Shown: positions 46,585 through 56,574 of the stretch, piece after piece
Layout of the letters: every line of letters starts with the position of its first letter
How positions within the stretch are numbered: position 1 is the first letter of the stretch
Source of the DNA: Chiua virens
Taxonomy: Eukaryota; Basidiomycota; Agaricomycetes; Boletales; Boletaceae
Reading direction: 5' to 3'
NCBI GenBank assembly: GCA_019787685.1
Contig: JAHNUO010000010.1
Location: 496,001 to 560,000 of the forward strand
DNA length: 64,000 nt
The notes under the pieces: generated by a model
Told to the model about the DNA's origin: nothing
The model's input: the letters and a program-made list of their open reading frames with translations, nothing else
Databases searched by the model: none
Made by a program: the position numbers and the translations under genes

Positions 46585-49500
46585 TCATAGGCCATAGTGC
46601 ACGAAAGGGACCCATGACAAAAACGGTGCACCAGAGTCACGAAGCGCCTCGACGGCATGATGCAACGCCTCCGCAGCTAGCCTGCTGTCAGGAATCTTGC
46701 CATCTCCAAACAAACGCTGGTAAATATCCCTCGTGACCCTCGGCGCATCGCTGTCCATGATCGACCACATCGTCGCGATCACCCCACTGTACCCTGCTAG
46801 AAGCATTCCTGCTGCAAGATGGATAGCTTCGTCCGAAAGTGTCTCGTCTCCCATCGCAGTCTGACACGCAGAGAGGAACGCAAGACCGCCACGGGGGCGC
46901 GACAGCTGCACGATATCGGAAAGCTTCAGGCGTTTGCGGTGAGCGAGCAGGAGGCCGCTGTCGAGAGGATTGGTGCGGTCCTGCGTACCGTGGCAGCAAA
47001 AATGAATCCAGTCGGATTCTTTCATCTTCGCCAACACGTCCTCGATAGTTCCATCCGCCTCTTGGAAGTCCATGAATGGCGATGAAGGCGTCAGTTCTCG
47101 CATGAACTTCATTTCGTCTTTTACGCCGTTTAGCTGTAGGTCACCGTCCGTGCTTGGCTGAGGAACGGCGAGCAAGCGGACCCTGGTTGAATCTGTTGGA
47201 GACTCTTGTTGATGAGGTTTTTGGAGCGCACTCATCGTTGGGATGTAGGAAGAAATGACAAAGTCTGAAAGTTTGGACCCCAAATTGGCCGCGTCATCAT
47301 ACAGACCTGCGGCGTGAATGGGGAGGTGGGTAAATGGCCCAGCTGGGCACCAGAAAAGACGAGGGCGTTTGGCAGGTAGCGACTGAGGTTGTCCCATGAA
47401 TGAATATGACGTTTGTTGACGAACTGAGCTCACATACTAATAAAGCGAGGACATCAAGAATCGGAGTGGCAACGTTATTCCACAGGTCGGACAAAACGGA
47501 TTTGAATACGTCATCGGGCTCCCAGCGTATACGCTTTGCGGTGCCTCCCTCACGGTCGATTTCACCACGTGGAATGACGCGGCCGTGGTGTCGCAGCAAC
47601 CCACTCAGCTGGCGCTTCATGCGTATGATGTCATTATAGCTGGTGCGTGACAGCGGCACATGGATCACTTCTTTCGAGGTTGCGGTGATCACCAATGCAT
47701 CGCACCGAGGCTTGCTAGCATTTAGAAGAACGACGTGCCCTGTGTGCGCCAATGGTAGGAGCTGATCGATGGTCTTCGGGAGAAGGAACCGTTCAAAGCC
47801 AGGGAGAGCACGTATCTTTGTCAAAAGATCCTCGCGTAAGATCGCGAGGGAGATGTGTTGACTCGCCTGCTTTCCCAACAACCCATCCGTCATATTCGAG
47901 TCATTGTCCATGATTGTGTCCCTGTCCCGAACACCAGCATGTTCGAGTTGACGTGATGCGCGTTCAAACTGAGCAGCGAGCGCAGGATGTGCGAAACGGA
48001 GGTCGTCGACGGGAGTGCGAAGTTGCGAGAGCTGACTCCACATAATGGACCGACCTTGCTCGAGCCACTCGACAGCAATTTCAGGCCTGTCAATGTTAAG
48101 TGCAGTAGCAGCAGCATCGCCGATTACGCCTGCAGCCCGTGCGTGGAGAAGTTGGTAACGCCGATCTTGAAATGACAGGCCGATCCATGCTAGTTGCGGA
48201 AGTAGGTTAATGGCAGCCGTGTATGCATCAAACAGTGGTTGGGAATTGCTGGGATTCAGTACGAGAGAACGCGAAGACAAAGGATCCAAACTTCGGACGC
48301 TTGAAACCGGTGGGAAAATGAGCTTGTGCGGCAGTGAGTTGCTTGGGATGAACACAAGATGGCACGCCGGAGAACGTCAGGACTCGTGAATTCTCCAGAA
48401 CGTCGGTAGGGCTGCAAAAGACAATGGAGAATATTCATTGACCCTACAGGCTTGGACGGATGACCGTCCGGAATGAGCTTTTCGGCCTGCTCTGCCATTG
48501 ATATCGACTTCTCCAGGTCCACGACATCTCCAAAGCACTCAAATCGGCTCGATAATGCAACAGCAAGGCTGCTCAGCCTCGTAGGTTTGTCTGGGTGACC
48601 GTCCGGTGTGAGTCCAACTGCATCCTCAAAAGCCGATATTGACTTCTTCAAGTCCGCAGTTTCTCCAGAGTGTTGGTAACGAATATGTAATGAGGTCCCG
48701 AGGTTGTTTAAGATGCTAGGCCTCGGGCTGTGTCCATCCAGCCCGAGTGTGAGTTGGACTGCATCTTCTCTAAGCGATATTGACTTCTCCAGATCAACGG
48801 CGTCTCCGAGGCGCTCATAGCGAGTTGATAATGAGGAGGCAAGGTTATTTACCCATCTAGGCCTGTCTGGGTGATCGTCTGGCGTGAGTCGGACGGCATA
48901 CTCTCCAATTGATATCGCCCTCCCCAAGTCCGTGACATCTCCAAAGCGGTCGTAGCGAGTCAACAATGAGAACACAAGGCTGTTTAGCCGTCCAGGTTTT
49001 TCTGCGTGACCATCCGGTGTAAGTCCAAGTGCTTCCTCTCCAATTGATATCGACTTCTCAAGGTCAACGGCGTCTCCGAAGTGCTCATAGCGAGTTGAGA
49101 ACGAAGACCCAAGGTTGTGGAGCCATTTACGCTTGTCTGGGTGGTCATCTGGGACGAGTCGGACTGCGTCCTTTTGCATTGATAACGACTTTTCCAAGTC
49201 CACAACCTCTCCGAAGCGTTCATAGCGAGCTGATAGCGAGGACCCGAGGTTGTTCAACATCGTAGGCTTGTTTGGGTGACCATCCGGTATAAGTCGCACT
49301 ACGTCTTCGAAAATGGAAATCGATTTCTCCAGGTCCATTAGATGTCCGGTGCACTCATAGCGAGTCGATAATGCGGACCCAAGGTTGTCTAGCAGTCCAG
49401 GTTTGTCTGGGTGACCGTCTGGTGTGAGTCGGACTGCATCCTCCATAACCGAGATAGACTTCTCAAGGTCAATGATGTTTCCAAAACGCTCATAGCGAGC

Positions 49501-51995
49501 TAATAATGAGAACCCGAGGTTGGTGAGCCATATAGGCCTGTCTGGGTGATCGTTTGGTGTGACTCGAACTGCATCCTCTCTCATCGATATCGATTTCTGC
49601 AGGTCCACAATGTCTCCGAAGTGCTCAAAGCGAGTGGCTAGCGAGGACCCGAGGTTTTCTAGGAGTGCAGCATGACTCGAAGGTTCCTGTGGGTGACCAT
49701 CTAGTGCAAGCCGAATTGCATCCTCTCCGATGGATATCGACCTCCCCAGATCCGCAACGTCTCCAAACCGCTGATAACGAGCAGATAATGAGAATGCGAG
49801 GTTGGTTAGGAATTGAGGTTGGTCTGGATGATCATCTGGTGCGAGTCGGACTGCTTCTTCTCTCATTGATATCGCCTTCTCCAAGTCCGCAATGTCTCCG
49901 AAACGATGATAACGAGTTACTATTGAGGTGCCGAGGTTGTTTAGCCAAAGAGGCTTGCCTGTATCATCATCCAGCGCGACTCGGATAGCGTCCTCTCCCA
50001 TTGATATTGAATTCTCCAGGTCTTTGACGTCTCCGAAGCGTTCGTAGCGAGTTGATAACGAGTCCCCAAGATCGATTAGTACGCTAGATCTGTCTGGGTC
50101 ACCATCCGGTGTAAGGTGGACGACTTCCCCTCTGACTGATATCGACCTCTCCAGGTCTTTGACGTCTCCGAAACGCTCGAAGCGAGCTGAAAATGAGGAG
50201 CCAAGGCCACTTAGTAATGTGAGCCTGTCCGGGTCACCGTCTGGTGTGAGTCGGACTGCTTCCTCCTTGACTGATATCGACCTCTCCAGATCTTTGATGT
50301 CTCCGAAACGCTTATAGCGAGTTGATAACGAGGACCCGAAGGTGTTTAGCCTTCCAGGCTTGTCTGGGTCACCAGTCTGGCGTCAGTTGGACTGCTTCTT
50401 CTCTGATTGATATCAACTTATCCAGGTCAACGACGTCTCCGAAGCGCTCATATCGAGTCGATAAATAATGTCCGAGGATGACTAGCGAAACAGGCTTCTC
50501 TGCGCTACCATCGGGTGTGAGTCGAACTGCATCTTCTCTCATTGATATCGACTTGTCCAGGTCCGCGACGTCTCCGAAGCGACGATAGCGAGTCGATAAT
50601 GAAGATCCAAGGGCGCATAGCCAAACAGGTTTGTCTGGGTCGCTATCTGGCGCGAGTCGGACTGCATCCTCTCTGATCGATATCGATTTCTCCATGTCCG
50701 CCAAGTTTGCGAAGCGCTCGTAGCGAGTCGACAATGAGAACGCAAGGATGTTTAACAGTCCAGGCTTGTCTGGGTGACCATCCGGTGTGAGCCGCACGGC
50801 ATCCGCTCCAAATGATATCGACTTATGCAGGTGGACGATGTCTCCGACGAGCTGGTAGTGCGTCAATAAAGAAAACGAGAGGTTGGTCAGCCACGTAGGC
50901 TTGTCCTCGTGACTCTCGGGTGCGAGTCGCACTGCATACTCTCCCATTGTTATTGACTTCTCCATATCCGCGATGTCTTTGAAGCGTTCGTAGCGAGCCA
51001 ATAAAGATGATGAGAGCTTTTGCAGCCTTAAAGGCTTGTCGTGGTGATCGTCCGAGGTGCCTTGTACTACAACCTCCAGCATTGAAATCGCCCACTCGCA
51101 ATTGATAAAGCGAACAAGCCAATGCAAATGGACGCAAAGAGGAATCACGAAGTGCTCCTGTAACACAGCTCTTGAGGAGCGTCGATAACAAGTCCAGGGA
51201 AAAGTAGCAGGCGATCTGTTATCCGTCGATTCTTCCTGCTGATGTATCTCTTCTGACCCGGCAGTCTGATGACAGAAAATCAGCATATATCCATGGGTGG
51301 GTCATGGTGGCTAGCTCACATTGGAGGCAAATGCGCCTTCTTCCTGAGTTCCAATTTTCTTGATCTCGATTTCAACGAGCCCATCGCTTGGTTCGGAAAG
51401 TCTGATAACTACGAGGCGAAGATAAGGAAGACGAAGGACGTGGAAATTACGATGCTCACTTTCAAACTCTCTCTTGTGATCGAGCAGCTCGCCAACTGTT
51501 ATTTCAAACTCGCGAAGCACCTCTTCGGCTTCTACCGTTGATTCCAACTCAAACGATGCAATTACTGAGAGAGATATTGGTGAGGATGGATCAGACGGCC
51601 TTGAACGCTGTTGGAGAATGGACAAGCGAGATCAAGAACGGTGACTTACAATACAATTTCCTCGTCCCATTCGACGATGTCCTTGGTTCCAGACACGGGC
51701 TTCTGCGAAGTGCGCTGTGTCCGATTTCCACCTTCTACAGCAACATGGAGCCCAACAGGGACACGCGTCGACCTGGTGGAAAGACGAATGCCTGTCTCAG
51801 AAATTACATCAGTGATCCTTCAGGTTCGAGAAAAAGCTTACGAATGATTGATACATCCTGTGCGGTGTTCGCAACCGTTGATTCGTTCGAGACCAACACA
51901 TCTGAGTTCTCAAGCTCCAAGTCCTTCCTACGACGCGATGGTTGCAACAAGGGAATAAATTGTGAAATAAGGCAACGCAAGCAGTCCTGACCCAT
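46585..51995 (-). CDS. C2-like / TPR-array / CHAT protease-type protein, with one frameshift
   Basis: On the minus strand the N-terminal exons (51995-51310) encode a C2-like beta domain (GIRLSTRSTRVPVGLHVAV; IVEWDEEIVL; REFEITVGELLDHK). About 20 TPR-type units of about 43 residues follow (51080-48430). A linker with AVEWLEQGRSIMWSQLSQL (near 48040) comes next. The CHAT domain carries the catalytic dyad His in WIHFCCHGTQD (near 47000) and Cys in LAFLSACQTAMGD (near 46870), ending VPFVHYGL. CHAT domains are caspase-like cysteine peptidases; the TPR array presumably senses a partner. One extra base near 50374 (ACCAGTC against ACCGTC in sister units) shifts the frame inside a repeat, so the gene is either recently broken or the assembly has an error there. 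The exact N-terminal exon structure is uncertain. Confidence 0.85.
48430..51080 (-). repeat. Tandem array of about 20 TPR-coding units of about 129 bp
   Basis: Each unit follows the consensus RYERFGDVVDLEKSIS, then x-x-EDAVRLTPDGHPDKP, then LNNLGSSLST. Nine units lie upstream of about 50000 and eleven downstream. Some units differ by inserted residues (an extra HAA or LG). At the DNA level the phrases CCTCCGAAGCG and TGTCTGGGTGACC recur with the same spacing, so the array can expand or contract by unequal exchange. Confidence 0.9.
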
Positions 51996-52236
51996 GGTAG
52001 GAAAGCAACTTTGCGTAGCTATTACTAGGTCCCATGGGAAACAGATACAGCTCCGCCCTCAAAGCGTCCCTCACGTGACCTTGTCCACCAAGTTGGCCCA
52101 ACCAAGTTTAAGAGATCACGAATAGCGATTGTCGACCATCTTCCATTTTCTAGCTCGCTTTTTTAACTCTCAGCTCGTTCTTGAAGCTTGAAGTTTGGGA
52201 ACGGCGCATCACTTCAGGTTACCACAACATCTTTCA
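51996..52236. promoter_or_regulatory. Divergent promoter between the CHAT gene and the BRCT gene
   Basis: The 241-bp gap between start codons 51995 (minus) and 52237 (plus) must hold both promoters. A pyrimidine-rich tract (52140-52180) lies just before the BRCT start. No classical TATA box is obvious. Confidence 0.4.
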
Positions 52237-55200
52237 ATGGCCGACATGAACCGCGACGGCATTCCTCCGTTGCGTCTTGATTCAAACACGTTGGCAAGCA
52301 CGGATACCAGCAAGGGCTCGCGATATTCCACCACGAACAAGCTCTTTTCCCACAAGCGGACACGATCACAGCTCAACGTGCCCGATACCGTCCTCCGTTT
52401 ACCCTTCTCGCGCTCGCCCTTCAAAGACGCACGAAAGGCACACGTCAAAGCCCGGGAAATCTCATCAACCCCTCGGTCGGATTCGCAATCTCATACACCA
52501 AGACCTTCGAAATCGTCTTTTGTGGACCGTGGAGAGGCAGAAGCAGAGATGGAGACCTGTGCGGACGGAGAGTACGAGGGGGAAGAAGATTCAACGGACA
52601 GCCTGTTCTCTCCTGCTAGTAACAGTGGAAAAGGTCCACACGAGGACTCCAACGGAGACCAGATTCAGCAATCTATGTGGCCCACGGGCACAAAGAAGAG
52701 ACCGTCGCCTGACGCAGATCCGATACGTGCCGTTTCAAGTCCAGGTAGTGAACGCCAGTCGAAACGCGCCAAAGTAGACGCTTTTCGAGTGCTTGGTCGC
52801 GCGTCGGAGCATTTGGAGTACCACGAACCACTACGAGATGCAGATACCAGCACGCCCGCTCGATCTCGACGCCATAAACGCGCTGCATCTACAAAACCCT
52901 CGCCATCTCCCAGCAAGGTAGCATCCTCAAATTTCCCGCCTCGTGCACAGTCTGTGCCTCTTGGTGGAGAGGAGGTCCGTGTTATAGACCTTACATCCCT
53001 CCCTCCTTCTCCACAGCGATCACCGAGCAAAGGCGTCGTTGAGGTTAGACGCGCCCTATCAATGCCACCACCTGATGAAGATCGAATGGATGCTGATTTC
53101 GAGGACAATTCTGCCCTTCTTCATTTTACGAATCCCACACTACTCGCTACCCCTCGAGCAAATCCGATTTTTAATTGTACAGTTAATTTCGCCACCCCCC
53201 GTGAATCCCCTATTCCTCACCGCTCTGGGCTGCCTCTCGCGTCACCACTCTCGCCTCTCACACCACTCCCATCTTCGCCGGTCTCGGACCATCCACCTGA
53301 AATACAGAGTCTCCTTGCTAACGTATGTCCCTCTGCTTTGTCAAAGTGCAATGGCTGAAATTTTGCGTTCTTTTTGCGTCATAATTGAAAATATGTTGCT
53401 GTGTCGCTTATGCACGTAGAAGGCGAACGCAAGGTTACGAAAGCTCAGCAATAAAGTGGACACCGACACCGACACACCCACTGGGTCCAGACTCGTCATT
53501 CCACTGATAGGTCACACGACAGGCTCTCGCATGCCAGTTCGACCTTTATCGGTCGCCTCCACATCGCGTCCAACCTCGGGGGCTCTTGATTCTTCGGGTC
53601 CTTGGGTTGACACCGTCACCAGAGGTGCTGATTTGGCACCGAATATATCATCCAATAACTTGGATGATACTGAAAGGATGTCGACGAATATCCCCACGGA
53701 TCTCTCGTTGGCATCTGATTCACGGACGAATTCGAACGCGATCCCGATCTCCCGTCCGAAGGTTATCGGTTCCATGAAGCCCAAGCGAGGACCCTCAACA
53801 CTCCAAGGCTCAAAGCGAGTAACACGAAGCGTTTCGATGAAAGAACAAAGGGTAAAAAGTGATCATGCAGAGATTGAAGACACCATGGTCACAGGCCACA
53901 CGCCAGCAGGTAAGAGGCGCACCCGTGGATTGCCCCCTGGTACTGATAACGTTTGTCAGCATTAGAGGTGAATGCCGCCTCTGAGACAGATCCCTCGGCT
54001 GAAGTGGAGACTATACCCTCACCTTCAACTGCGGTCGTTTTTAAGCCTCGCGTACCAACTAGTACCGCAACGTCGAAATCTAGATTGCCACTCACGGCTC
54101 GGAGGTCCACATCCATATCAAAACTACCGTCAGACCCTAAGAATTTAAGACAAACCTCTCTCAATGTGTTTGTCAAGCCGAAGCTGCCAACGATATGCGC
54201 TGCTACTGGGAGTGACTCCATGACAACTACATCTACAAGCAACGCAAACTCATCGAGAATTGACGCTCTCCCATCACCATCCAAGATCCCTCTTCCGGCG
54301 TCCCCGACAAAGCGTCCATCGATGACACAATTTGAGAGCACCAAGTCATTCCTCCTCCCGGGCTCCAACGGCACTGGTTCTGCGATGGGGACATCTGGCG
54401 GGATCTCGGGGCGTTCCTTGACAACCCTTTCACACGCGCTCGACAAACTCGTCGTGCCCCCACCCAGCCGGCCAAATACAAGCATGGGATTCGTGCGTGC
54501 CGACGGAGGAAGCGAAGACAGTACCCCGGAGACGAGGAAGGGGAAGGGGAAAGCCAAAGACGACGCGTCGTTGCCATCGACGTTTGCGCGGCCCACGGCG
54601 TCGTCGCTCAAACGCACGGCCACGGTAGCGCAGGTCGGCTCGACGGCGGCGGCGAGGGTGCCGAGTCGGGCGGGAATGATTGGGGTATTTGGCGGGAGAG
54701 GGACGGTTGGTATTTTGGCAAGATGGGTGATCGGGCGAGTAAGAAGACGAGTCTACCGGTCGTGGAAGGGAGTCCTGTCAAAGGATCGTTGGGCACGGTG
54801 GACGATGCGGACACAGATAATAGTGGAGTTGGCAAACCAAAACGGAGGTCGATCGTTGGTACCAAGGATACCGGTGGCGATGAAGACGTGTTCATGTCGC
54901 AAGGTGCGACGGTGAGCGATGTTCAGGACGTGGAGATGCATGACGTGTCTGTTGGAGCGGTGGCCACTGCTCATAAACCATCAGCACTGGCGGCTGTTGA
55001 TTTGACGATGTCGCCGATCTCGGCAGATGTCAAGGGGAAGCAGCGCGCGCCGCCGCCTTCCGCGCTTAACCCGGCATCATCGGCGCTCCATGCGCTTTCA
55101 CAGAGTTTGTCGTCCTTACCGGAGACGCCTACCCCACCCAAACCGAAGGTGCTCGGCACACGGACTGGGTTGCGAAGTTCGACCGCAGCTGCAGGCAAGG

Positions 55201-56099
55201 ACAGTCCGACGCAGGATGGTTCTGGTAGCGTGGGTCTTGGTGGGAACAATGATGTTCATGGGAGTGGTGGTCCTGGTCCTAGTGGGACGGTCAATGGTTC
55301 AGGTGGCGTCAAGAAATCCTCGCTGAAAATCTTGAAGCGATGCGCCATCTTTGTGGATGTTCGGACGGAGCAAGGAGACGATGCGGGGGGTTTGTTTGTT
55401 GACATGTTGAAGGGCCTCGGTGCAAAGGTGAGGGGTGTCCGATGCTTCTGCAATGAGCGTGATTTCATCCGAAAACTAGATTATGGGTCGTCTCGGACGA
55501 AGTTGCACGCATATCGTTTACAAGAACGGGCATCCAAATACATTGACGCGGTATCGGTGCGTTCATTACACCTCATTCTATTGACAAGCTAAATCATTTC
55601 CCATTGGCGACGTAGTTTACTAGATAGCCCCAAACCTGCCGTCGTTGGTATCGCATGGGTCGTCGAATGTGTCGAGAAACGTACGAGGCTGGACGAGGAA
55701 AAGTTCAAGATCGACGTGGACATGATCAACGTCGCTGGTGGTAGCCACAAGGTACGTCCTTCACCTTTCTCCTCGTCCCTGTACTCACACGCTCTTCCTT
55801 GAAGCGCCGCCGGTCGATGGTGCCCAAACATTTGATCCCCGCCTCCCCTGGTCCCGACTACGAGATACCGACGCACATGTCGTCCGAGGTGGACGACGAC
55901 GACGAGGCAGACGTGGACGGTTCGCCCTGTAAGTGGACTGTCTTGCGCGTCGGATGCGATTCTGGTCTCACGACGTGGCATTGTAGCTCAAGATCCCGAC
56001 CTGAGTATTCGATCGAGAGAGGACGATCTGCCGCCACTCGAGCGTGCGCGTCTGAGGAGGAGTATATTACCGGGGGGACAGACGCGGCTCGTTCCTTGA
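52237..56099 (+). CDS. BRCT-domain nuclear protein, possibly microcephalin-like
   Basis: I chose ATG 52237 (MADMNRDGIPPLRL; context TTTCAATGGCC). Exons: 52237-53322, 53420-53909, 53960 to about 54680, 54725-55427, 55480-55556, 55616-55751, 55805-55928 and 55987-56099. The first 900 or so residues are low-complexity, Ser/Pro-rich, with basic nuclear-localisation-like clusters (KKRPSPD, RSRRHKRAAS) and SP/TP sites. The C-terminus holds one BRCT domain: CAIFVDVRTEQGDDAGGLFV, LGAKIMGRLGRSCTHIVYKN and VVGIAWVVECVEKRTRLDEE with the conserved Trp. BRCT domains bind phosphopeptides in DNA-damage and cell-cycle signalling. A 38-nt segment at about 54687-54724 must be removed to keep frame; it is short for an intron. 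The likeness to microcephalin rests on the domain position and is tentative. Confidence 0.85.
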
Positions 56100-56264
56100 C
56101 GTTGACTTGTTCCAAGATTCAGAACGGGGTAGATGGAAGCTGTTGCCTGTATGTCGTATTTACACAAGTCTCTTTTTCTCGCGCGCTTGGTCGAAGACGT
56201 GGATGTCCTTAATTGCATTGTACTCGACTTTTTCTCTTTGGTTTGACTGGACATGACTCGAGTG

Positions 56265-56475
56265 ATGTCGCTGTAATCTTTTCAGGAGGGGTCACCGAAA
56301 TATGCCAGAGCCCACGAGCGAGCCTTATACATCCCAAGTCAAGCAAGACTGACTTGATCTTGATCTCCATACACCCATATTTTTCGGAGATTCCGTGGAA
56401 CTTCTCTAATGCATTATCTTACAGAGTTTCGAAACGAGTGCCAGACACTATAAGAATATTCCCCTGACCTTCTTC
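56265..56475 (-). pseudogene. Partial copy of the unknown gene at 59654-60912
   Basis: About 210 bp match 60283-60495 at the DNA level. For example, TCGCTGTAATCTTTTC occurs in both copies, followed by GGAGG, GAAATAT and CACGA[A/G]CGAGC at the same spacing. The copy carries the second-exon region only, with stops and small indels. It lies just downstream of the GTPase gene end at 56575. Confidence 0.75.
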
Positions 56476-56574
56476 GCTGTCGAAATGCAATTCACGGCGT
56501 AAATAAAACCAAACAACGGTGGTCTCAGGATGTAGGGAAAAAGAAATCACAAGTACTTATTTTGCTTTAGAAGC

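Noticed and set aside
46819..47085. Plus-strand frames inside the CHAT domain
   Set aside because: They overlap the catalytic CHAT coding sequence antisense and are composition shadows.
48430..51080. CRISPR-like array of about 129-bp repeats
   Set aside because: The repeats are coding TPR units without unique spacers, in a eukaryotic gene.
52195..52236. Earlier start of the BRCT protein at 52195
   Set aside because: That position is TTG, not ATG; the first ATG in good context is at 52237.
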